Position numbers and translations under genes: made by a program
DNA from: Lentisphaerota bacterium
GTDB taxonomy: Bacteria; Verrucomicrobiota; Lentisphaeria; Victivallales; Victivallaceae
Assembly (NCBI GenBank): GCA_015061885.1
Contig: SUVS01000019.1
Span: 1-49,692, forward strand
Direction: 5' to 3'
Length of the DNA: 49,692 nucleotides
Shown: positions 43,031-49,692 of the stretch, piece by piece
Position numbering within the stretch: position 1 is the first letter of the stretch
Layout: every line of letters begins with the position of its first letter
The notes under the pieces: generated by a model
What the model was told of the DNA's origin: nothing
Seen by the model: only the letters and a program-made list of their open reading frames with translations
Database searches by the model: none

Positions 43031-45100
43031 TCACGCATCGCTTTTGTCGAACTGTGTATCGTGCAGTTTCTTGTAAATGCCGTTGGCGGCAAGCAGTTCT
43101 ACATGAGTACCCTGTTCAACAATATGTCCCTGATCCAGTACAATGATCTTGTCGGCATTTTTGATCGTACTCAAACGGTGGGCAATGGCAAAAACAGTAC
43201 GGTCTTTCATTACCTGATTCAACGCCGTCTGCACGAGTTTTTCGGTAACTGTATCCAATGCACTGGTGGCTTCGTCAAGAATCAGTATCGGCGGATTCTT
43301 CAATATGGCACGGGCGATGGAAACACGCTGTTTTTCGCCGCCGGAAAGCAGGAAACCTTTTTCGCCGACAATAGTTTCGTAGCCTTCCGGATGTCTGCCG
43401 TCGGTGATAAAGTTTTCGGCATTGGCTTCTCTGGCGGCTTTTACAATGTCATCCATGGTCTTATCCGGACAACCGTAAGCGATATTTTCCGCAATAGTCG
43501 TGTTGAACAGCAGCGGATCCTGATTGACGATACCGATCAGCCGCCGCAGGGTTTTTACATCGCAATCACGCAAATCCACCCCGTCGATGGTAATGGAGCC
43601 GGAACGCACATCGTAGAAACGGGCGATCAGATTGGCAAGAGTTGTTTTGCCCGAACCGGTTGAACCGACTACTGCGACCAGCGAACCTTTGGGAATGGAA
43701 AAACTGATCCCGTCAATAATATTACGCTGATCGTAACCGAATACCACATCTTTGAACTCAATGGATTTTTCAAAACTGGTAAGTTTGACCCCATCGGGGT
43801 TTTCCGGCAGACCGGTGTTGGTATCAATAATTTCAAAACAGCGGTCGGCTCCTGCCATGCTCCGCTGCAGCGAGGTGAAGAGTTTGGCTCCCTTTTTGAT
43901 CGGCTGGTATGCCAGCACTGCCGGTGCCATGAGTGCCGACAGCTGGGTGATGGTAACTCCGTTGCTGTAAGCGTAGATCAGAAATGCCAACGCCCCGCCG
44001 ATCGTTACTGTTTCCATAACCGGTTCCATCAACAGCTGCAAACGCAATGCCCGGATCATGGTGCGGGTGTATCTGCGGTTTTCCTGATGGAATTTTTCCT
44101 GTTCGGCTTCTTCCATATTGTAAGCCTTTACGACCAGTATGCCGGTAAAGACTTCGTGCATACGCGTTACCACATCGGCAATTTTCATAAAACTGTTGCG
44201 GTAGAGTTTGCGGATCCTCCGGCTGATTATCATCAGCGGCAGTATCAACAGCGGCAGACCCAGCAGCAATATTACCAGCGACATGTAATTGCCGTATTCC
44301 ATGCTTATCATGATCATGGCGGTAAAACAGGCGGCGATTTCCACCGGACAGCGGGTCACATCTGATATGGAATCCGCCACGGCATTTTCAATCGAAGCCG
44401 TATCTGCTGTACAGCGGGAAATCAGATTGCCGATGTCGGTTTTGCCATAGTATGCCAGCGATTGTTTGGTCAGTTTGTTGAATATTTCTTCTCGCATGTC
44501 GGCAACCACTTTGGTACCCACCCAACGCAGACAGTAGTGGTTGATGTAACTGGCGATATTTTTCACCACCCATGCGGCGATAAAAAGCAGTGCGTAGATC
44601 GCAAATACCTGCCAGGTGAGTTTGCCGTCTTTACGGATCAGCGGTACACTTACTCTGCTGGGATAGGTGATCGTCAGGTCATGATCGCCGACGATCAGCG
44701 GCAGATTGAGCTTCTTGGCATAACTGCGTAACTGCTCAAGCATTTTCATCAGCTTGGGGTCGGCAGTGCCTTTGGAGGGATCCAACGCCAGTTCGATCGC
44801 CCGCAATTTATCCTCCTGGCTTGCTTTTGCCCATGCCGGATCATTTTCCACTGCTTGCAGAACCCGTCCGGCACCGGCTGAAATCTTGATCGTATTGCTT
44901 TGTTCCGGATTTATGGATTCGACCATATCCGGCAGCAGCAGCAACCCCGCCAGCAGTGAACCGCCGACCATAAAACCGGCAATCAGCCCTACGGTCAGGC
45001 GTTTCCAGTATTTGCGGGTGTAGCCGAGCAAACGGAAATACACACGCATATCAAATTTTTCTTTTTCCACTTCTTTAAGCGGACGGTATCCTACTGCCAC
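43031..45100 (-). CDS. ABC transporter with fused membrane and ATPase domains (MsbA-like)
   Basis: 689 residues starting at the GTG at 45100, which has GGGAG 7 nt upstream; the TTG two codons earlier is too close to that site. An exporter-type six-helix domain (about 20-440) contains a long periplasmic insertion (about 60-160). It is followed by one ATPase: Walker A VGSTGSGKTT, Q-loop, signature LLSGGEKQRVSIARAI, Walker B ILILDEATSALD, and AHRLST. The best fit is a homodimeric lipid A flippase, since LpxB is encoded nearby, but multidrug export cannot be excluded. The insertion is unusual for MsbA. Confidence 0.85.
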   Translation of the reverse strand: MAVGYRPLKEVEKEKFDMRVYFRLLGYTRKYWKRLTVGLIAGFMVGGSLLAGLLLLPDMVESINPEQSNTIKISAGAGRVLQAVENDPAWAKASQEDKLRAIELALDPSKGTADPKLMKMLEQLRSYAKKLNLPLIVGDHDLTITYPSRVSVPLIRKDGKLTWQVFAIYALLFIAAWVVKNIASYINHYCLRWVGTKVVADMREEIFNKLTKQSLAYYGKTDIGNLISRCTADTASIENAVADSISDVTRCPVEIAACFTAMIMISMEYGNYMSLVILLLGLPLLILPLMIISRRIRKLYRNSFMKIADVVTRMHEVFTGILVVKAYNMEEAEQEKFHQENRRYTRTMIRALRLQLLMEPVMETVTIGGALAFLIYAYSNGVTITQLSALMAPAVLAYQPIKKGAKLFTSLQRSMAGADRCFEIIDTNTGLPENPDGVKLTSFEKSIEFKDVVFGYDQRNIIDGISFSIPKGSLVAVVGSTGSGKTTLANLIARFYDVRSGSITIDGVDLRDCDVKTLRRLIGIVNQDPLLFNTTIAENIAYGCPDKTMDDIVKAAREANAENFITDGRHPEGYETIVGEKGFLLSGGEKQRVSIARAILKNPPILILDEATSALDTVTEKLVQTALNQVMKDRTVFAIAHRLSTIKNADKIIVLDQGHIVEQGTHVELLAANGIYKKLHDTQFDKSDA

Positions 45101-45134
45101 AGTCAAGCTCCCGATAAAAGTGTTTCAATGGAAA

Positions 45135-46256
45135 TCAGGCGAAAAATTCCTTGATCGTGTTGACCACATATTCACGCATTTCAGTCGTGGATTCCGGATA
45201 GATCGGAATAGCCAGGATTTCCTGCGAGATGGCTTCGGCAACCGGGCAATCACCGGCTTTGCCGCCGAGAGCTTTGAAACATTCCTGCAAGTGCAAACAC
45301 AGGGGGTAGTAAACGGCACAGCCGATGGATTTTTCCTGCAGATAAGCCTTCAGTGCATCACGCTTGCCGTCTTTGACCAGAATGCTGTACTGGTTGTAGA
45401 TGTGTCTGGTAGCGTAATCGGCGGCTTTCGGGGTAACGATCTTGCCTGCCAGACCGGCTTCGGCAAAAAGTTTGTCGTATTCGGCGGCGTTCTTCTGGCG
45501 GGCTTCGCTCCAGCCGTCGAGATAGGGCAGTTTTACCGAAAGCACTGCCGCCTGCAAAGCATCCAGACGGAAGTTGCCGCCGACCATATTATGCACATAA
45601 GTACCGCCCTGACCATGATTGCGGAGCATACGCAGACGCTTTGCCCGTTCCGGACAACGCACCGAAACCAGTCCGCCGTCGCCGAAGCATCCGAGGTTCT
45701 TGCTGGGGAAGAAGCTGAAACAGCCGAAGTTGCCGATGGAACCGACTCTCTTGCCTTTGTATTCGGCACCGATCGCCTGACAGGCGTCTTCGATAACGAT
45801 CAGGTTGTGTTTTTCAGCCAGAGCCATGACTTTATCCATATCTGCGGCCTGACCGAACAGATGCACCGGAATGATCGCTTTGGTTTTGGCGGTAACTTTT
45901 TCTGCCGCTTTATCAACATCAATGTTGAATGTTACCGGGTCAATATCGCAGAAAACGGGGGTGGCCCCCACGCGGACGATCGCACCGGCAGTGGCAAAAA
46001 AGGTGAAAGTGGAAGTAATAACTTCATCACCGGCACCGATATTGGCTTCCATCAACGCAATGATAAGGGCATCGGAACCGCTGGTAACACCGATACTGTC
46101 GGGTGTCTGACAGTATTCCGCGGCAGCCTTTTCAAATTCCTCGACTTTGCCGCCGAGGATGAAACGCTGGGAATCGCAAACTTCCTCCATGACCTTCATA
46201 AATTCGCTTTTGAGTGCCTTGTACTGGGGAACGAGATCGAGCAACGGTACCTGCAT
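45135..46256 (-). CDS. DegT/DnrJ/EryC1/StrS-family sugar aminotransferase
   Basis: 373 residues of fold-type I PLP enzyme. GVTSGSDALIIAL binds the phosphate, IEDACQAIGAEYKGKRVGSIG contains the PLP-ring Asp region, and K186 in FFPSKNLGCFGDGG is the PLP lysine. Sequence style is that of WlbE/WbpE aminotransferases that make UDP-2,3-diamino sugars, a step found in LPS or O-antigen synthesis. Shine-Dalgarno GGAGG. It leads the minus-strand run with the ABC exporter and murC. The sugar nucleotide used is inferred. Confidence 0.92.
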   Translation of the reverse strand: MQVPLLDLVPQYKALKSEFMKVMEEVCDSQRFILGGKVEEFEKAAAEYCQTPDSIGVTSGSDALIIALMEANIGAGDEVITSTFTFFATAGAIVRVGATPVFCDIDPVTFNIDVDKAAEKVTAKTKAIIPVHLFGQAADMDKVMALAEKHNLIVIEDACQAIGAEYKGKRVGSIGNFGCFSFFPSKNLGCFGDGGLVSVRCPERAKRLRMLRNHGQGGTYVHNMVGGNFRLDALQAAVLSVKLPYLDGWSEARQKNAAEYDKLFAEAGLAGKIVTPKAADYATRHIYNQYSILVKDGKRDALKAYLQEKSIGCAVYYPLCLHLQECFKALGGKAGDCPVAEAISQEILAIPIYPESTTEMREYVVNTIKEFFA

Positions 46257-46433
46257 GGTAAAACCTCCGAAAATCTTTGTTTATTTACAGTTCAAAAAGA
46301 AAATTTTCTACAATATACACCAAGTATGCATTTTTGCTTGATTTAAAATACTATTTTTTCACATTTTTTGCTCATTTTCCGTTACTTAACGGCAAATACG
46401 GCTGTCAGCTGCCCTTAAAAGGCTTTCCGGGAC

Positions 46434-46462
46434 TTGACAAAAGCTCTGCGGAAGTGTATCTT
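46434..46462 (+). promoter_or_regulatory. Sigma-70-type promoter of the ABC-F gene
   Basis: TTGACA (46434-46439) and TATCTT (46457-46462) are 17 bp apart. Initiation near 46469 would leave only the ATG at 46488 usable, which decides the start of the next gene. The rest of the 177-bp gap shows nothing further. Confidence 0.75.
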
Positions 46463-46487
46463 AATGGATGAACATCAGGAAGGTTTT

Positions 46488-48446
46488 ATGATAGATTTTA
46501 TCAATATTTGCAAAAGTTACGGCGAACAGACATTGCTCGACAATGTCAGTTTCCGGATCAATTCCGGCGACCGGGTGGGCGTTGTCGGAGCCAACGGTGC
46601 CGGTAAAACCACGCTTTTTTCTATAATTACCGGCGAGCTGGAAGCTGATTCCGGCAGTATAAATTTCCCCAAAAACCTGCGTATCGGCTGTCTGCGGCAG
46701 AATCTGGAAACCAACGATCTGGATACCCCGCTGGTGGAATATACTGCCGATGCTCTGCCGGAACTGCGATCCGCCGCCGCCGAACTTAAAGAAATTGAAC
46801 ATATTTTAGCTGAAAACCCGGATAATGCCGACGAAAAACTTCTCCGCAAACACGGCGAATTGCAAAGCACCTTTGAGCATCTCGGCGGCTACCGGATCAA
46901 AAGCGAAGCCGAAGCTGCTTTAAGCGGTCTTGGCTTCAAAACTGCTGATTTTACCAAGCCTTTGAAAAGTTTTTCCGGCGGTTGGCGGATGCGTTCGGCT
47001 CTGGCAAGGGTGTTGATCGCACGGCCTGATGCACTGCTGCTGGACGAACCATCGAACTATCTGGATATACCGGCTGTGGAATGGCTGTGCCGTTTCCTGA
47101 AAAGTTATTCGGGCACTCTTATGCTTATTTCGCACGACCGCTTTCTGCTGAACCGTTTGACCAATGTTACGCTGGAAGTCAACAAAGGTGCTGTTACCCG
47201 CTACGCCGGTAATTATGACTACTACCGCCGCGAGCGTGCCAGCCGTGCCGCCATGCTCGATGCCCAATATCAGAATCAGACCCGCAAAAAAGAGCAGATG
47301 CAGCGGACGATCGACCGTTTCCGGGCAAAAAGCACCAAAGCCGCACTGGCTAAAAGTATGCAGAAAGCCCTCGACCGCATGGAAGATGTGGAAACGATGG
47401 ACGATCTGGCAGTAAAAGGAACTTTGCGGCTGCCAGTTCCGCCGGCATCCGGAGCGGAAGCCGCCCGGATCGAAAATCTCACATTCGGTTACGAAAACTC
47501 CAACCGGGAGATTTTCAGAGATCTGAATATGGAGATCACCGCCGGAGATAAACTTGCTTTTGTCGGTTACAACGGCATGGGTAAGACCACTTTGCTCAAG
47601 CTGTTGATCGGCAAGCTCAAACCGCAGAATGGCAGAGTGGTACTCGGTCATCACATCGTACCGGGGTATCTGGCACAGGAGTTTGCCGACCTGCTGGTTA
47701 TGGAAAACACCGTTTACGATACAGTAAAGTCCGCCGCCGCACCCAATTTTCCGCAAAACAACATACCGGCGGTGCTGGGGAGTTTCGGCTTTCCCGGCGA
47801 CAATGCGTACAAACCCTGTTCGGTCTTGTCCGGGGGCGAGAAGATCCGTCTGTGTTTTGCCCGTATTTTTGTAAATCCGCCCAACTTGCTGATTCTGGAC
47901 GAACCGACCACCCATCTGGATATTGCGGGTCGGGAAATTCTGCAGGAGGTTCTGCAAAATTATAAAGGAACGGTATGTCTGGTCAGTCACGATATTGAAT
48001 TTGTACGCAATGTGGCAACTACCATTATCGCTATGCGGGAATACGGCGTGAAAAAGTATTACGGCAATTATGACTATTTTCTGGAAAAAACCGCCGCCGA
48101 AAATGCCGCCAATGAACCAACGGAAGTAAAAGTTCAGGAGAAATCCGACTCCAACGCTAAAGCCCGCCGTCAGGAGCGTGCCCGTCAGCGGCAGGCACTT
48201 TCCGCCGAAAGAAAAGCCGCCGAAAAGCAGGTTGCCGATCTGGAAAAAAAGGTGGAAAAACTCGATACCCGTCAGCAGGAACTGCTCGCCAGACTGGCTG
48301 AACCGCCGGGGGCGGATTTCGGCGATCTGATGCGTGAATCAGCCATTGTGCAGGAAAAACTCGACAAAGCAACCGCCGACTGGGAAAAGGCAATGGAAAA
48401 ACTCGAAGAAGTCCTCGCCGCCAACGCCGCGATCCACGACGATTGA
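46488..48446 (+). CDS. ABC-F ATPase (Uup/EttA type)
   Basis: 652 residues with the start set by the promoter and by AGGAAGG ahead of the ATG. Two ATPase domains: Walker A GANGAGKTT and GYNGMGKTT, signatures SFSGGWRMRSALARVL and VLSGGEKIRLCFARIF, and Walker B LLLDEPSNYLD and LILDEPTTHLD. The interdomain linker is about 75 residues and highly basic (RERASRAAMLD through KALDRMEDVE). The C-terminus forms a charged coiled coil (about 570-645), as in Uup. No membrane segment. It acts on ribosomes or branched DNA by family analogy. Confidence 0.93.
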   Translation: MIDFINICKSYGEQTLLDNVSFRINSGDRVGVVGANGAGKTTLFSIITGELEADSGSINFPKNLRIGCLRQNLETNDLDTPLVEYTADALPELRSAAAELKEIEHILAENPDNADEKLLRKHGELQSTFEHLGGYRIKSEAEAALSGLGFKTADFTKPLKSFSGGWRMRSALARVLIARPDALLLDEPSNYLDIPAVEWLCRFLKSYSGTLMLISHDRFLLNRLTNVTLEVNKGAVTRYAGNYDYYRRERASRAAMLDAQYQNQTRKKEQMQRTIDRFRAKSTKAALAKSMQKALDRMEDVETMDDLAVKGTLRLPVPPASGAEAARIENLTFGYENSNREIFRDLNMEITAGDKLAFVGYNGMGKTTLLKLLIGKLKPQNGRVVLGHHIVPGYLAQEFADLLVMENTVYDTVKSAAAPNFPQNNIPAVLGSFGFPGDNAYKPCSVLSGGEKIRLCFARIFVNPPNLLILDEPTTHLDIAGREILQEVLQNYKGTVCLVSHDIEFVRNVATTIIAMREYGVKKYYGNYDYFLEKTAAENAANEPTEVKVQEKSDSNAKARRQERARQRQALSAERKAAEKQVADLEKKVEKLDTRQQELLARLAEPPGADFGDLMRESAIVQEKLDKATADWEKAMEKLEEVLAANAAIHDD

Positions 48447-48482
48447 GTCAAGACAAACACCAGTGTGCCGCACGATGGATAT

Positions 48483-48533
48483 GGGAGGGCATGAGAGGGT
48501 ATGGGAAAATATGGGAGGCGGGCCAAGCCCGCC
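48483..48533 (+). repeat. G-tract cluster and GC hairpin after the ABC-F gene
   Basis: Six GGG tracts (48483, 48487, 48497, 48503, 48513, 48520) are separated by 1, 7, 3, 7 and 4 nt, meeting the G3N1-7 quadruplex rule. The last tract belongs to a perfect 7-bp hairpin with a CAA loop (48517-48533). The remaining gap, 48534-48662, shows no gene. Confidence 0.6.
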
Positions 48534-48667
48534 ACAGCATTGGGCGGCAATACAAACTCCGTTATCCACCGTTATGCCGCCACGCACCCTACTGCCCGCT
48601 TGCTACGCCGGAGTGCAACGAAGGCGAACCGTATGCGTTTTTTTTGTTAAAAAAAACTTGTAAGCCC

Positions 48668-48695
48668 TTGACAAAACTTTTTTTGTGTGTATAAT
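48668..48695 (+). promoter_or_regulatory. Promoter of pilin B
   Basis: TTGACA (48668-48673), 16 bp, TATAAT (48690-48695). The gene starts 46 bp further. The surrounding ~45 bp recur at 49529-49565. Confidence 0.85.
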
Positions 48696-48741
48696 TTAAA
48701 TGCGTTCTATAACCTGATTTTAAATATAAAGGGTATTTATA

Positions 48742-49485
48742 ATGACTGACGGAAAACTCTCCCATGGGAGAGTAAAGCATACATGCTTTACTCTCATAGA
48801 ACTCCTCGTCGTAATTGCAATTATCGCCATCCTTGCGGCGATGCTTCTGCCGGCACTTTCGGCGGCACGGCTCCGGGCTAAAAGTGCGGCTTGTATTGCG
48901 AATCTGAAACAGCTTACGCTGGCACAGCAGCAGTATGCCGCCGACTGCGGAGGCTGGGTGCGACCTTCAGCCTTGACCACTGACTCTGCATCCTGGTGGG
49001 GAAAGCCCATTCGTACATATATTTACGGTAATGAAGTTACAAGCCGCGGTAATCACGACAGTCTTAACTGGCAGGCGTTCCGCTGTCCGGCGGAACCGAT
49101 AGGTTTTCTGGCGGATACTGCCGATGGCTTTACTTATACCCAATATGCTTTCAATTCCCGGTTGGGAGCCCTCGATGCAAGCGGCAAATGGAAGTTCACT
49201 CCGATCAATGAGTCAATGATGGTCGAACCGTCAATGGTTCCGGTATTTATTGATAATGCCAGAAGGAACAACCACTCCGTCGATTATGTCATAACTACAT
49301 ATATCGGGCTTCGCCACGGCGGCGGGACTTGCAGCGACCAGCACAGCACTTCTGAAATGGATCAGTGCCATGTAGGTTTTTACTCCGGCAATGTCGAAAT
49401 GAAAGTGTGGGGAGCTAAAAAAGATATTTACGGCACCAACTGGCTCTATGAGGGTGTAACCTATCTGCACGGCAAAGCCCTTTGA
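48742..49485 (+). CDS. Pseudopilin with palindromic leader (pilin B)
   Basis: 247 residues. An unusual leader ([15 protein letters not shown]) precedes FTLIELLV and a hydrophobic helix to [15 protein letters not shown]. The globular part has many aromatic residues and two Cys pairs. At the position of the C-terminal DG-H motif it has [15 protein letters not shown], so the motif is degenerate. Cys, not Gly, precedes the cleavage Phe. The leader codons form two overlapping palindromes matching those of pilin A in layout. Start: AAAGGG is 8 nt before the ATG; the ATG inside CCCATGGG is out of frame. It has its own promoter and terminator, so it is monocistronic. Confidence 0.87.
   Translation: MTDGKLSHGRVKHTCFTLIELLVVIAIIAILAAMLLPALSAARLRAKSAACIANLKQLTLAQQQYAADCGGWVRPSALTTDSASWWGKPIRTYIYGNEVTSRGNHDSLNWQAFRCPAEPIGFLADTADGFTYTQYAFNSRLGALDASGKWKFTPINESMMVEPSMVPVFIDNARRNNHSVDYVITTYIGLRHGGGTCSDQHSTSEMDQCHVGFYSGNVEMKVWGAKKDIYGTNWLYEGVTYLHGKAL
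48756..48795. repeat. Overlapping palindromes in the pilin B leader
   Basis: Positions 48756-48773 form an 18-nt perfect palindrome centred on CCCATGGG. Arms 48768-48780 and 48783-48795 (13 nt each) are exact complements with a 2-nt spacer. The right arm encodes the Phe-Thr-Leu of FTLIELLV. Confidence 0.95.
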
Positions 49486-49513
49486 AGTAATGCTTTTTCT
49501 GTAAAAAATCGTT

Positions 49514-49550
49514 AAAAAACCTTTGTCAGCCCTTGACAAAGGTTTTTTTT
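49514..49550 (+). terminator. Terminator of pilin B, overlapping the next promoter
   Basis: AAAAAACCTTTGTCA (49514-49528) pairs with 49534-49548 across a GCCCT loop and is followed by T. The right arm contains most of the -35 box of the promoter at 49533. Confidence 0.85.
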
Positions 49551-49561
49551 GTGTGTATAAT
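49533..49561 (+). promoter_or_regulatory. Consensus promoter reading out of the window
   Basis: TTGACA (49533-49538), 17 bp, TATAAT (49556-49561), a perfect consensus match. It duplicates the pilin B promoter region and reads toward the window edge. No start codon with a Shine-Dalgarno is seen before 49692. Confidence 0.8.
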
Positions 49562-49605
49562 TAAATGTTATTGTCCTAAATTTTGTGAAAAACATTTATA
49601 ATTTC

Positions 49606-49625
49606 CAATGTTGATAACAACATTG
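49606..49625. repeat. Small inverted repeat after the last promoter
   Basis: CAATGTTG and CAACATTG (49606-49613, 49618-49625) pair perfectly with a 4-nt loop. There is no T run, so it may be a leader hairpin or operator. Nothing else is seen from 49562 to 49692. Confidence 0.5.
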
Positions 49626-49692
49626 CCTACACAATTCATTTTGTTTTGCCAATAGTCCTCCCACGCTTTGGCATTTGTAAACCGTTTTAATA

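Noticed and set aside
45120..46346. 408-residue plus-strand frame
   Set aside because: It is antisense to the DegT aminotransferase, whose PLP motifs and Shine-Dalgarno are clear on the minus strand.
46920..47990. 356-residue minus-strand frame
   Set aside because: It is antisense to the second half of the ABC-F gene, with no start signal and no recognisable domain.

Overview
Organism. The gene content points to a Gram-negative bacterium of the PVC group, most likely Lentisphaerota (Victivallis-like). The grounds are LPS genes (lpxB and an MsbA-type exporter), peptidoglycan and DAP genes (murC, dapB), three H-X9-DG-type pseudopilins that start with FTLIELLV, and very large secreted proteins with carbohydrate-binding folds next to LacI- and AraC-type regulators. 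This placement is inferred from gene content; no rRNA lies in the window.

Layout. Positions 1-18.5 kb are accessory and carbohydrate-oriented. On the minus strand lie a sugar-acid pair (enolase-superfamily enzyme and Gfo/Idh/MocA oxidoreductase), a repeat-filled gap, then a pseudopilin, a 972-residue secreted protein and a DUF4434 protein, preceded by a LacI regulator and a neutral-ceramidase-like protein. Three near-identical operator-like sites tie the LacI gene to this block. Next come an M20 amidohydrolase, an AraC regulator, a 1349-residue secreted putative glycosidase and its own pseudopilin. At 18.5-21 kb are a secreted thermonuclease whose upstream region encodes a strongly structured RNA with its own promoter and terminator, an MFS transporter and tRNA-Glu. 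From 21.2 to 36.3 kb a plus-strand run of ten closely spaced genes carries an AsmA-like protein, dapB, lpxB, a lipoprotein, yicC, serine acetyltransferase, yggS and recC-recB-recD. From 36.3 to 46.3 kb a minus-strand run holds a U32 peptidase, a HEPN-like membrane protein, radC, an RNA uracil methyltransferase, a response regulator, murC, an ABC lipid exporter and a DegT aminotransferase. The window ends with an ABC-F ATPase and a third pseudopilin.

How it works together. The first part looks like two substrate-induced systems that pair a regulator, a giant exported enzyme and a pseudopilin, with intracellular sugar-acid enzymes downstream. The second part is housekeeping: envelope synthesis, amino-acid precursors, RNA modification and recombinational repair.

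Most unusual signals. (1) Two of the three pseudopilin genes carry, in frame and directly before the FTLIELLV codons, a pair of overlapping palindromes centred on CCCATGGG. The arms differ between the genes but stay self-complementary. In one gene this sits in a 108-bp insertion that duplicates the FTLIELLV motif, resembling the in-frame palindromic elements known from Rickettsia. (2) A roughly 165-nt rod-shaped RNA at 19.1-19.26 kb has a closing stem that is mutually exclusive with its terminator. (3) A 97-bp thermonuclease 3' end is present in two nearly identical copies.
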